Positions 45,278-54,036 of a stretch of 64,000 bases of DNA are shown here, piece by piece (within the stretch, counting starts at the first letter, position 1; every line of letters starts with the position of its first letter). The stretch lies in NCBI GenBank assembly GCA_029202985.1, contig CP119316.1:2839001-2903000 (forward strand). The letters run 5' to 3'. This DNA is from Candidatus Andeanibacterium colombiense (GTDB taxonomy: Bacteria > Pseudomonadota > Alphaproteobacteria > Sphingomonadales > Sphingomonadaceae). The notes beneath the pieces were generated by a model. The model worked only from the letters and a program-made list of their open reading frames with translations. It was not told the origin of the DNA and did not search any database. A program made the translations under genes and the position numbers.

Positions 45278-45740
45278 TATAGTATCCCAAGCGGTTCGCA
45301 GCCGGATGATGTCAGGTATCCGGGCGAAAAATACCAAGCCGGAAATGGCGATCCGCCGAGGTTTGCATGCGCTCGGCTTTCGCTTCCGGATTCACGAAAA
45401 TCGGTTGCCAGGGAAACCTGATCTGGCCTTTCCGAAATTCAAGTCTGTGATTCTGGTTCACGGCTGCTTCTGGCATGGTCATCAATGCCATCTCTTTAGA
45501 TGGCCAAAGACGAGAGAAGATTTTTGGCGAGCAAAGATTGCCAGAAATATCGTAGTCGATAAATCTGCGCTGGACGCACTTCTAAACTTGGATTGGCGCG
45601 TGGCGATAGTCTGGGAATGTTCGTTAAAAGGACGGGCAAAACTACCAATCGACGCGGTGTTGTCCCGGATCAGTAACTGGCTAAAATCAGACGAGCCATT
45701 TTTGGAGATTGAGGGGGATGAAGCGCGGGTACTTGTCTGA
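45270..45740 (+). CDS. vsr: Very short patch repair endonuclease Vsr
   Basis: A 156-residue endonuclease that nicks at T:G mismatches left by deamination of 5-methylcytosine. The family pattern is complete: RSRMMSGIRAKNTKPEMAIR, LPGKPDLAFPKFKSVILVHG with the catalytic Asp, CFWHGHQCHLF (zinc-binding His/Cys) and WRVAIVWECSLKGR. The TTG at 45270 aligns with the family start and overlaps the methyltransferase stop, giving coupling. It overlaps the restriction gene by 23 bases. Its presence supports a Dcm-like methylation of the second C. Confidence 0.95.
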   Translation: MVDIVSQAVRSRMMSGIRAKNTKPEMAIRRGLHALGFRFRIHENRLPGKPDLAFPKFKSVILVHGCFWHGHQCHLFRWPKTREDFWRAKIARNIVVDKSALDALLNLDWRVAIVWECSLKGRAKLPIDAVLSRISNWLKSDEPFLEIEGDEARVLV

Positions 45741-46938
45741 GCATTTCGTTGGTGTCGCGGTTAAGACGTTGACTCGGGTGGATGCGACAGCACGGTCTAA
45801 CCAGCACGAAATCGGCACTACCGTTGCGATGCGTCGTTTCTTGGGCGAAGAAAAACGAGAGTTTCCGGCTATTTTCCTCTGGCTTGGGCGTGAGCAGGAA
45901 AGTTTCTCCGAAGACGGAAAACTGTCTCTTTACGATTCGCGCGAAAAGAAGGAACACCGGGGGCCAGAGTGGCGGCTGTATTACCCAACCAACGCGGTCA
46001 CAGAAGCAATGACTGAAGGCGAGACCTTGTTTCTCGCGCTTCGCACAGACGGAAGTGTACTCTTCATAGTATCCCCTGCGCAGAGCACGATTCAGAGTCA
46101 GTTGTTGTGGCTGTTCGGTTTTGACGCCGAGCCGGAACTGGCTTTCGACGCCCATCAGATCTCCGGCGACGAGGACGCCGAACTCGATTTCGCCGCCCGT
46201 CTTATCCTTGACGAGATCGGCGTCGAATACGAAGATCCAGAAGCCAATACGATCGATGCGATCATCGAAAAGTTTGGCACTTCATTTCCGAGCACTCGCG
46301 AGTTTTCGGACCTGGCCAGACTTACGCTTCCCTCGGTTGACGCTCGCGACGACGCCGATGCCGCGCTTCTGGCTTGGCTCAGTCATGAAGAGGGGATGTT
46401 CCGGCGTCTGGAACGCAAGGCGGTGAGCGAGCGCCTTTCTGCGGGTTTTCGAGCAGGACAGGACGTTGATGTCGATGGTTTCGTCCAGTTTTCGCTCGGT
46501 GTTCACAACCGGCGGAAATCGCGAATGGGGTATTCTTTTGAGCACCACCTTGAAGCAGTATTTCGTGCTTTCGGCTTGGCATACGGCCGCCAGGTGAAGA
46601 CTGAGCATGGGAACACAGCTGACTTCCTGTTTCCCGGTGCCGCTGCCTACCATGATCCAGGCTATCCAGGCGATCGCCTGACGATGCTGGCAGCTAAATC
46701 AACATGCAAAGACCGTTGGCGTCAGGTTCTTCCCGAAGCTCATCGAATCTGGCCAAAACACTTGGCGACTTTGGAACCCGCGATATCCGTAACCCAAACT
46801 GAGCAGATGAAGGTGGAGGGTATCCAGCTTGTCATTCCACAGTCGCTACAGGAAACTTACCGAGCGGCGGGGCAACGAGGTGGGCTCATGTCGCTGGCCG
46901 AGTTTGTGGCGGTGGTGAGGCAACGCGCTGATTCCTGA
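45718..46938 (+). CDS. EcoRII-like type II restriction endonuclease
   Basis: A 406-residue protein, very close to EcoRII in length (about 404). The N-terminal half (residues 1 to about 180) is the effector, DNA-binding domain of EcoRII type. The C-terminal nuclease domain has Glu275 (GYSFEHHLEAVF), Asp302 (TADFLFPG), and Lys327 and Lys331 in LAAKSTCKDRWRQV, the spacing of the EcoRII active site. Type IIE enzymes like this need two CCWGG sites. The ATG at 45718 follows a GAGGGGG; it overlaps vsr. With the methyltransferase and Vsr it makes a complete, apparently intact set. Confidence 0.93.
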   Translation: MKRGYLSEHFVGVAVKTLTRVDATARSNQHEIGTTVAMRRFLGEEKREFPAIFLWLGREQESFSEDGKLSLYDSREKKEHRGPEWRLYYPTNAVTEAMTEGETLFLALRTDGSVLFIVSPAQSTIQSQLLWLFGFDAEPELAFDAHQISGDEDAELDFAARLILDEIGVEYEDPEANTIDAIIEKFGTSFPSTREFSDLARLTLPSVDARDDADAALLAWLSHEEGMFRRLERKAVSERLSAGFRAGQDVDVDGFVQFSLGVHNRRKSRMGYSFEHHLEAVFRAFGLAYGRQVKTEHGNTADFLFPGAAAYHDPGYPGDRLTMLAAKSTCKDRWRQVLPEAHRIWPKHLATLEPAISVTQTEQMKVEGIQLVIPQSLQETYRAAGQRGGLMSLAEFVAVVRQRADS

Positions 46939-46945
46939 ACATCTG

Positions 46946-46976
46946 AAAAAGCAACGGCGGCTCGTTCGAGCCGCCG
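46946..46976 (-). terminator. Terminator of typA (and of the restriction gene)
   Basis: CGGCGGCTCG-TT-CGAGCCGCCG (46955-46976) is a near-perfect hairpin between two convergent genes. On the minus strand it is followed after four bases by a T run (the AAAAA at 46946-46950), so it should end typA transcription; it may also stop the opposite strand. Confidence 0.75.
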
Positions 46977-47003
46977 CGTACTTTCACCTCGAAATGCCAA
47001 ACA

Positions 47004-48836
47004 TCAAGCCGCCTGCCGCTTCGCCTTCTTCCGCTCGTTCGGATCCAGGATCGCCTTGCGCAGGCGGATGGTCTGCGGGGTTACCTCGACCATCTCGTCG
47101 TCGTCGATATAGGCGATCGCCTGTTCCAGGGTCAGCTTCCACGGCGGGGTCAGGCGGACCGCATCGTCCTTGCCGCTGGCGCGGAAGTTGGTCAGTGCCT
47201 TCGACTTCATCGGATTGACTTCGAGATCGTCGGGCTTCGCGTTCTCGCCGATGATCATGCCTTCGTAGAGCTTCTCGCCCACGCCGACCATCAGGATGCC
47301 GCGCTCTTCCAGCGGGCCGAGCGCATAGGCATTCGCCTCGCCCGCGCCGTTGGAGATCAGCACGCCGTTCTTGCGGCCTTCGATCGTGCCCTTGTGCGGG
47401 CCGTATTTCTCGAACAGCCGGTTCATGATCCCGGTGCCGCGCGTGTCGGACAGGAATTCGCCGTGATAGCCGATCATCCCGCGGCTGGGCGCCGAGAAGG
47501 TGATGCGGGTCTTGCCGCCGCCCGAGGGGCGCATGTCGGTCATCTCGGCCTTGCGAATCGCCATCTTCTCGACGACCGTGCCCGAATATTCGTCGTCCAC
47601 GTCGATCACGACGGTTTCATACGGCTCGGTGCGCTTGCCGGCTTCGTCCTCGCCATAGAGCACGCGCGGGCGGCTGATGCCGAGCTCGAAGCCTTCGCGG
47701 CGCATCGTCTCGATCAGCACGCCAAGCTGCAATTCGCCGCGGCCGGCGACATCGAAGCTGTCCTTGTCGGCGCTCTCGGTGATGCGGATCGCGACGTTGG
47801 ATTCGGCCTCGCGCTCGAGCCGGTCGCGGATCAGGCGGCTGGTGACCTTGCTGCCTTCGCGCCCGGCCATCGGCGAATCGTTCACCGCGAAGCGCATCGA
47901 CAGGGTCGGCGGATCGATCGGCTGGGCGTGCAGCGGCTCGCTCACCGAAGGATCGGCGATGGTGTTGGCGACGGTCGCGGTGGTCATGCCGGCGATCGAG
48001 ATGATGTCGCCCGCGCGCGCTTCGTCCACCGGAACGCGCTCGAGCCCGCGGAACGCCATCAGCTTCGATGCGCGGCCGGTCTCGACGATCTTGCCGTCGG
48101 CATCGAGCGCGTGGATCGGTGAATTGGTCTTCACCGTGCCGCTCTGGACCTTGCCGGTCAGGATGCGGCCGAGGAAATTGTCGCGGTCGAGCAGGGTCAC
48201 GAGGAACTTGAACGGGCCGTCGAAATCGGCCTGCGGCGGCGGCACATGCTCGACGATCTTGCTGAACAGCGGGGTCAGGTCGCCCGCGCGCGCGGCGATG
48301 TCCTCGCTCGCATAGCCGTTGCGGCCCGAGGCGTAGAGCACCGGGAAATCGAGCTGCTCGTCATTCGCATCGAGGCTGACGAACAGGTCGAACACCTCGT
48401 CGAGCACTTCGGAGGCGCGGCCGTCCGGGCGGTCGATCTTGTTGACCACCACGATCGGCTTGAGCCCGAGCGCGAGCGCCTTGCCGGTGACGAACTTGGT
48501 CTGCGGCATCGCGCCTTCCGAGCTGTCGACCAGCAGGATGACCCCGTCGACCATGCTCAGGATACGCTCCACCTCGCCGCCGAAGTCGGCGTGGCCCGGG
48601 GTATCGACGATGTTGATATGGGTCGTCTCGCCGGTTTCGGGCGAGGTCCATTCGACCGAGGTGCACTTCGCGAGAATCGTGATCCCGCGTTCCTTCTCGA
48701 GGTCGTTCGAATCCATCGCGCGCTCTTCCACGCGCTGGTTGTCGCGGAAAGTGCCCGATTGGCGGAAAAGCTGGTCGACGAGGGTGGTTTTACCGTGGTC
48801 GACGTGGGCGATGATCGCCACGTTGCGGAGATTCAT
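47004..48836 (-). CDS. typA: Ribosome-associated GTPase TypA/BipA
   Basis: A 610-residue translational GTPase. G1 is AHVDHGKTTLVDQL (residues 10-23), then G2/G3 ERGITILAKC and DTPGHADFGGEVER, and G4 VVNKIDRPDGR. Domain II, the EF-G-like domains III and V, and the BipA-specific C-terminal domain (PPWKLTLEQAIAYIDDDEMV, EVTPQTIRLRK) follow. Length is normal. BipA aids 50S assembly at low temperature and stress. It is monocistronic here, followed by a clear hairpin. Confidence 0.97.
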   Translation of the reverse strand: MNLRNVAIIAHVDHGKTTLVDQLFRQSGTFRDNQRVEERAMDSNDLEKERGITILAKCTSVEWTSPETGETTHINIVDTPGHADFGGEVERILSMVDGVILLVDSSEGAMPQTKFVTGKALALGLKPIVVVNKIDRPDGRASEVLDEVFDLFVSLDANDEQLDFPVLYASGRNGYASEDIAARAGDLTPLFSKIVEHVPPPQADFDGPFKFLVTLLDRDNFLGRILTGKVQSGTVKTNSPIHALDADGKIVETGRASKLMAFRGLERVPVDEARAGDIISIAGMTTATVANTIADPSVSEPLHAQPIDPPTLSMRFAVNDSPMAGREGSKVTSRLIRDRLEREAESNVAIRITESADKDSFDVAGRGELQLGVLIETMRREGFELGISRPRVLYGEDEAGKRTEPYETVVIDVDDEYSGTVVEKMAIRKAEMTDMRPSGGGKTRITFSAPSRGMIGYHGEFLSDTRGTGIMNRLFEKYGPHKGTIEGRKNGVLISNGAGEANAYALGPLEERGILMVGVGEKLYEGMIIGENAKPDDLEVNPMKSKALTNFRASGKDDAVRLTPPWKLTLEQAIAYIDDDEMVEVTPQTIRLRKAILDPNERKKAKRQAA

Positions 48837-48923
48837 AAATTATCCTGATTGCCGCGGGTCTGCGGTTTCGGGCGCGCCCATAGCTTAGATTGTGCAAATG
48901 CGAAAGTACCTTAGGATGCAACG

Positions 48924-49487
48924 ATGACTCAGCCATTACGAATCCTCGTCATTCTCGGGTCCGTGCGCGAAGGACGGGTGGCAGAACCGGTCGGGAACTG
49001 GGTGATCGAACAGGCGGCGGGGCGCGAGGATATTGCGCTGGAACTGGTCGATCTCAAGGCCTGGGCCCTGCCGCCCTATCCGTTCCCGCGGCCGCCGGCG
49101 ATGGGCGGATACACCGATCCGCTGCAGCTCGCCTGGGCCGAAAAGATCGCCGGCGCCGACGGCTACATATTGATCGCGCCCGAATACAACCATGGCATCC
49201 CGGCCGCGCTGAAGAATGCGCTCGATTTCGTCTATGCCGAATGGGCGCGCAAGCCGGTCGGCTTCGTCGGATATGGCGGCGCGGGCGGGGCGCGCTCGAT
49301 CGAGGGGCTGACCCAGGTCGCGCGTTCGCTGCAGATGGCGGCGCTGGAGGCGGCGGTCCACATCATGGGGGTGAACGGCAAGATCGCCGATGGGCGTTTT
49401 ACCGGCGAGGGGCACGACACCGGCTCGCTGGCCCGTCTGTTCGACCAGTTGAGGTGGTGGGGTAACACCTTAAAGGCTGCGCGTTAA
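48924..49487 (+). CDS. NADPH-dependent FMN reductase
   Basis: A 187-residue flavodoxin-like protein. The phosphate-binding loop LGSVREGRVAEPVGNWV is at residues 12-28, and PEYNHGIPAALKNALDF near residues 89-105 is the signature of NAD(P)H:FMN/quinone reductases (ChrR/YieF, azoreductase-like). VGFVGYGGAGGARSIEGL follows. Cytoplasmic and soluble. Roles range from quinone to chromate reduction; the substrate cannot be told here. It is divergent from typA. Confidence 0.9.
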   Translation: MTQPLRILVILGSVREGRVAEPVGNWVIEQAAGREDIALELVDLKAWALPPYPFPRPPAMGGYTDPLQLAWAEKIAGADGYILIAPEYNHGIPAALKNALDFVYAEWARKPVGFVGYGGAGGARSIEGLTQVARSLQMAALEAAVHIMGVNGKIADGRFTGEGHDTGSLARLFDQLRWWGNTLKAAR

Positions 49488-49722
49488 CGATTGGTATCAC
49501 GCGATTTATATTCGCTGACGTTACGGCAAGGCGGGGTTTGTTAACCTTCTCCGGGTTAGTGTGCCTCAAGGGCAACAGAGGCGGTTTCGGCTGCAACCAG
49601 CGCTCTATTTGTCAATTGTTTCCGATAGGCCACAATCGTATGCGTATCGCTGGAGTCCGGGTGCTGACGGACGCCTCGCTAGAAGGCGCACGGGGTTCTC
49701 CGGTGGAGAGATGGAGTTTCCT

Positions 49723-52404
49723 ATGATCAAGACTTCCTGCCGTGCAGGTGCGCGCCGCGCCCTGTTCCTGCTTGGCGTCGCGGGCATCGCCACGAGCCTG
49801 CCGTCCGCCGCCTTCGCGCAAGACGAAGAAGTCACTCCGTCCGAACCGGCGCCGCCGGCGCCCGAGGCCGACGCCACCGGCAACGAGATCCTCGTCACCG
49901 CGACCAAGCGCGAACAGACGCTGCAGGATACGCCGGTCGCCGTCACGGTCGCGACCCAGGAGCAGATCGAGCGCGCGCAGATCCGCGACCTCAAGGATCT
50001 CTCGATCCTCGTCCCGTCGCTCCGCGTGACCCAGCTGCAAAGCTCGGCCAACACCAATTTCATCATCCGCGGCTTCGGCAACGGCGCGAACAACGCGGGG
50101 ATCGAGCCTTCGGTCGGCGTGTTCATCGACGGCGTCTATCGCAGCCGGACCGCGTCGCAGATCAACGACCTGCCCAACATCAGCCGGGTGGAAATCCTGC
50201 GCGGCCCGCAGTCGACCCTGTTCGGCAAGAACGCCTCCGCGGGCGTGATCTCGGTCCGCACCGAGGAACCGCAGTTCGATTTCGGCGGCAATGTCGAAGG
50301 CAGCTACGGCAATTACAATGCGGTGGTCGCGCGCGGTTACGTGACCGGGCCGCTGTCCGACACGGTCGCGGCGAGCATTGCCGGCGGCTGGTCGGGCCGT
50401 GACGGCTACAACAAGGATCTCGGCACCGGCGACCGCACCAACGAGCGCAACCGCTGGTTCGCCCGCGGCCAGCTGCTGTTCGAACCGTCGACCGACCTCA
50501 AGGTGCGGATCATCGGCGATTACAGCGCGATCGACGAGAATTGCTGCGGCGTCGTCAATCTCCAGCGCTCGCCGGCAACCAGCGTGATTGACGCATTAGG
50601 CAATATCCCCGATGCGGACCATCCCTATGCCAACATCGTCTACGACAACATCAATTCGACCAACGACATCAAGGATTGGGGCCTTTCGGGCGAGATCAAC
50701 TGGAACGCCGGGCTGATCAACGTCACCTCGATCACCGCCTATCGCAACAACCACTCGATCACCGCGCAGGATGCCGACTTCACCAGCGCCGACCTGATCA
50801 ACCCGCTCGCGGCCGATGTGAACATCGACACCTTCACCCAGGAACTTCGCCTGACCGCCGATTTCGGCAATTTCGCGCATTTCCTGCTCGGCGGGTTCTA
50901 CATCAACGAGAAGGTCGATCAGACCGGCTCGCTGATCTGGGGCAGCCAGGCGCGGCCCTATGCCGACCAGCTGATCCAGAGCCTGACCGGCGGCAGCCTG
51001 AATCTCGCGCAGCTCGAAGGCACGCTGGGCGCGCTCGAGGGCGATCCGACCAAATATGCCGGCGACTTCTTCAAGGCCGGCACCGGCAATACCAACGAAG
51101 CCTTCACCCTCGACAGCGAGGCGTTCTCGATCTTCGGCCAGGCCGATTTCCAGATCGCGCAGGGGCTGACCCTGACGCTGGGCGGCAACTACACCAAGGA
51201 CATGAAGGACTACACCGCGCGGATCGACGGGAACGACGTGTTCTCGCAGGTCGATCTGGTGGCCGACGGCAACACCGCGATCTACCAGACCGCGCTGGCG
51301 ACCACGATCGGCGGCCCGATGTTCCTCAACCTCGGGCGCCCGGCGACCGCGGGCGAGATCCAGGCTTTCGCGGGCGGCAATTTCCCGACCTACCAGGCGA
51401 TCGCCGCGCAGTCGCAGGCCTATGCCAATGCGAACCAGGGCAATCCGGCGGTCAATCCGCTGCTGGCATTGCAGCCGCTGCAGTATTTGCCGCAATTCGT
51501 CAGCGTGCCGAACTCGGTCGAGCCCGGCCACATCTCGGACGATGCGTTCACCTACACGATCCGGCTGGCCTATGAGCTCAGCGATCAGGTCAATGTCTAT
51601 GCGAGCTACGCGACCGGCTTCAAGGCGGCCTCGGTCAACCTCTCGCGCGACAGCCGTCCGCTGGCGTCCGACGCCGCCGCGCTGGAGGATGCGGGGCTGA
51701 CGCAGGTCAACCAGACCTACGGCACGCGCTACGCCGATCCCGAGCATTCGCGGGTGATGGAATTCGGCGTGAAGACCAACTTCGGCCGGGCTTCGGCCAA
51801 CCTCGCGGTGTTCCAGCAGCAGATCAAGGGCTTCCAGTCGAACATCTTCACCGGTTCCGGCTTCGCTCTGTCCAACGCGGGCAAGCAGTCGACCTTCGGC
51901 GTCGAATTCGAAGGCCAGGCGCGGCTGTTCGAAGGCTTCACCGCCAATGTCGGCGTGACCTATCTCGATCCGAAGTATAACGACTTCAAGTTCGCCGCGG
52001 TCGGCGATCTCTCGGGCACCCGCCCGGCCAACATCCCGACCTGGACCACGGTCGTCGGCGGCACTTACGACTATGCGCTGGCCAATGGCGACGACATCAT
52101 CCTCGACGCTTCGTATCACTACGAAAGCCGGGTGAAGATCACCGAAGGCCTGCCGGGCTTCCTCGATCTCGGTTCGGCGGCGGCGATCGCGGCGGCCGAT
52201 CCGTTCACCCGCCAGGTGGACGAAGTCTCCGCCTCGCTGTCCTACAGGATGAAGGACGGGCTCGAACTCACGCTGTGGGGCCGGAACCTGCTGAACGACC
52301 GCTACATATTGCAGATCTTCGATTCGGTCGCGCAGCCCCATTCGATCTCGGGCTATCCGAACCAGCCCCGCACCTGGGGCGGCACGGTGCGCTTCAAGTG
52401 GTAG
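49723..52404 (+). CDS. TonB-dependent receptor
   Basis: An 893-residue outer-membrane receptor. Signal peptide MIKTSCRAGARRALFLLGVA to about AFAQ (residue 33). The plug has NEILVTATKREQTLQDTPVA (TonB-box region), FIIRGFGNGANNAGIEPSVG, VFIDGVYRSRTASQINDLPN and EILRGPQSTLFGKNASAGVI. The barrel ends in VRFKW, with terminal aromatic. I prefer the ATG at 49723, which has GGAG seven bases upstream, to 49711. It is a single gene with its own terminator and no local operator like those at 24-30 kb. The ligand is unknown. Confidence 0.92.
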   Translation: MIKTSCRAGARRALFLLGVAGIATSLPSAAFAQDEEVTPSEPAPPAPEADATGNEILVTATKREQTLQDTPVAVTVATQEQIERAQIRDLKDLSILVPSLRVTQLQSSANTNFIIRGFGNGANNAGIEPSVGVFIDGVYRSRTASQINDLPNISRVEILRGPQSTLFGKNASAGVISVRTEEPQFDFGGNVEGSYGNYNAVVARGYVTGPLSDTVAASIAGGWSGRDGYNKDLGTGDRTNERNRWFARGQLLFEPSTDLKVRIIGDYSAIDENCCGVVNLQRSPATSVIDALGNIPDADHPYANIVYDNINSTNDIKDWGLSGEINWNAGLINVTSITAYRNNHSITAQDADFTSADLINPLAADVNIDTFTQELRLTADFGNFAHFLLGGFYINEKVDQTGSLIWGSQARPYADQLIQSLTGGSLNLAQLEGTLGALEGDPTKYAGDFFKAGTGNTNEAFTLDSEAFSIFGQADFQIAQGLTLTLGGNYTKDMKDYTARIDGNDVFSQVDLVADGNTAIYQTALATTIGGPMFLNLGRPATAGEIQAFAGGNFPTYQAIAAQSQAYANANQGNPAVNPLLALQPLQYLPQFVSVPNSVEPGHISDDAFTYTIRLAYELSDQVNVYASYATGFKAASVNLSRDSRPLASDAAALEDAGLTQVNQTYGTRYADPEHSRVMEFGVKTNFGRASANLAVFQQQIKGFQSNIFTGSGFALSNAGKQSTFGVEFEGQARLFEGFTANVGVTYLDPKYNDFKFAAVGDLSGTRPANIPTWTTVVGGTYDYALANGDDIILDASYHYESRVKITEGLPGFLDLGSAAAIAAADPFTRQVDEVSASLSYRMKDGLELTLWGRNLLNDRYILQIFDSVAQPHSISGYPNQPRTWGGTVRFKW

Positions 52405-52431
52405 GGAAGACTGCCTAGACCGTGAGGGAGA

Positions 52432-52452
52432 GGGGGCTGCGGCCCCCTTTTT
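52432..52452 (+). terminator. Rho-independent terminator of the TonB receptor gene
   Basis: GGGGGC-TGCG-GCCCCC followed directly by TTTTT, 28 bases after the stop codon. Confidence 0.9.
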
Positions 52453-52524
52453 CTTGCCTGTCGCGCGAAAACTGTGTCCGCTGTCCGGATCTGCCCCGCT
52501 CGGGGGCCGCCGGGGGGCTGACAC

Positions 52525-52947
52525 ATGAAATGGATGATCTTGCCGTATCTGCGCTACGTGGATTTCTCCGGCCGTTCGCGGCGGCTGGAATATTGGATGT
52601 TCACGCTGTTCAACATCCTGCTGCTTGTTGGATTCGTCATCATCGGGGCGGAATTCTTCGGCCGTGCGGATCCTGTCGGCGGATTGGCCGATCAACAAGC
52701 AGGTTCGGGCATGGCGATGGTCGCATTCATTTTCGTGTTCGTATTCGCCACGATCATTCCCGGTATCGCGGTGCAGGTGCGGCGCTTGCACGATTAGGAC
52801 AAGTCCGGCTGGCTGATCCTGCTTGGTTTCATCCCCTATGTCGGGGGCCTCATCATGTTGGTCCTGATGCTGACCGATGGCACGGCGGGCGAGAACCGGT
52901 TCGGCCCCGATCCTAAAGGCAGGTACGACGCGGACGCTTTCACGTAA
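52525..52947 (+). pseudogene. DUF805 membrane protein interrupted by an amber codon
   Basis: The frame starts MKWMILPYLRYVDFSGRSRR and shows three hydrophobic segments and the DUF805 motif RRLHD, then TAG at 52795-52797, and continues in frame with DKSGWLILLGFIPYVGGLIM to TAA at 52945. The downstream paralogue has CAG at this codon (RRLHDQDKSGW), so a single C-to-T change explains the stop. The truncated product of 90 residues would lack the last membrane helix. It is either a recent pseudogene or a sequencing error. Confidence 0.8.
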
Positions 52948-52964
52948 GAAGTTGCGCACCGTCA

Positions 52965-52989
52965 AGCGCGCGAGCAAGGCGCGCTTTTT
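52965..52989 (+). terminator. Terminator after the first DUF805 gene
   Basis: AGCGCGC-GAGCAAG-GCGCGCT followed by TTTT: a seven-pair GC-rich stem and T run, 17 bases after the full-length stop codon. Confidence 0.85.
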
Positions 52990-53063
52990 CTTGCCCCGGG
53001 CGGCAAAAAATGTTCGCCTTCGCATTCCCGCGACTCACTCGCGGGGTTGAGGGGGACTCAATC

Positions 53064-53483
53064 ATGGAATGGATGCTGATGCCCTATCGGCGGTATGCCG
53101 ATTTCTCCGGCCGCTCGCGGCGGAAGGAATACTGGATGTTTGCGCTTCTCCAATTGATCGTGGCCTGCGTATTTTACGCGCTCCTGTTCGCGGGCATGCC
53201 CGAAATGGACGCACCCGGCCAGATCGCCCAGGCACCCGGTGCATTGTTCTATGCCGGCTTCATACTGTTTATGATTTTTGCCTTGGTGTCCTTCATCCCG
53301 TCTCTCGCTGTCACCGTTCGGCGTCTGCACGATCAGGATAAATCAGGCTGGTGGATACTCATCGAGTTCGTTCCTTTCGTCGGCCCCCTTATTCTGTTGA
53401 TCTTCATGTTCATGGATGGGACGCCGGGGCCCAACCGCTTCGGAGATGATCCCAAGGGCAGCGTTGGCGAGGCTTTCGCTTAA
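53064..53483 (+). CDS. DUF805 membrane protein
   Basis: A 139-residue inner-membrane protein with the family hallmarks MPYRRYADFSGRSRRKEYWM at the start, four hydrophobic helices and VRRLHDQDKSGWWILIEFVP. The C-terminus GPNRFGDDPKG is also typical. It is a tandem duplicate of the interrupted gene before it. The function of DUF805 proteins is not established. The ATG at 53064 follows a GAGGGGG site. Confidence 0.9.
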   Translation: MEWMLMPYRRYADFSGRSRRKEYWMFALLQLIVACVFYALLFAGMPEMDAPGQIAQAPGALFYAGFILFMIFALVSFIPSLAVTVRRLHDQDKSGWWILIEFVPFVGPLILLIFMFMDGTPGPNRFGDDPKGSVGEAFA

Positions 53484-53564
53484 GCAGCTTTGCCGGTTGC
53501 CGACCGGGGTGATCCCCGGCCGGCCATCACGCCGACGATCCGGATTTTCAGGCTTGGGTTCACA

Positions 53565-54035
53565 ATGCAATCATATGGCGGTTTCTGGATTCGCGTACTC
53601 GCTTACCTGATCGACTGGATCATCCTCTATTTCGCGTCGAGCGTTCTTTCCGGGATCGTGATGGGTGTCGGCTTTGCTTCGATCAACGCCGGTTATACCG
53701 CGGTGAGCACCGCGATGCTCGGAGTGGCCGGCATCTCTTTCGTGCTCAACTGGCTTTACTTCGCGATCCTCGAAAGTTCGAGCTGGCAGGGCACGGTCGG
53801 CAAGCAGGCGCTCAAGCTGGTGGTGACCGACGAGCAGGGCGAACGGATCAGCTTCGGCAGGGCAACCGGGCGCTATTTCGCCAAGTTCCTCTCCGTGCTG
53901 ATCTTCTGCATCGGCTTCATGATGGCGGGCTGGACCGGCCGCAAGCGGGGTCTGCACGACATCGTCGCCGGCACGCTGGTCTACAAGGCGAACTCGCCCG
54001 ATCTGCCGCGCAACAGCGCGCGGGTGTTCGAGTAG
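53565..54035 (+). CDS. RDD-family membrane protein
   Basis: A 156-residue protein: GGFWIRVLAYLIDWIILYFA (with the R-x-x-A-Y-x-I-D pattern that gives the family its name, Arg and Asp in the first helix), two further hydrophobic helices and KQALKLVVTDEQGERISFGR, then the last helix and GLHDIVAGTLVYK. RDD proteins are of uncertain role, some linked to ion transport. It follows the DUF805 pair in the same direction and ends one base before the convergent permease gene's stop. Confidence 0.9.
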   Translation: MQSYGGFWIRVLAYLIDWIILYFASSVLSGIVMGVGFASINAGYTAVSTAMLGVAGISFVLNWLYFAILESSSWQGTVGKQALKLVVTDEQGERISFGRATGRYFAKFLSVLIFCIGFMMAGWTGRKRGLHDIVAGTLVYKANSPDLPRNSARVFE

Positions 54036-54036
54036 C

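Noticed and set aside
50596..53025. Minus-strand open frame of 809 codons under the second TonB receptor
   Set aside because: Antisense shadow of the receptor gene, extending over the terminator and the DUF805 gene; no ribosome site and no family features.
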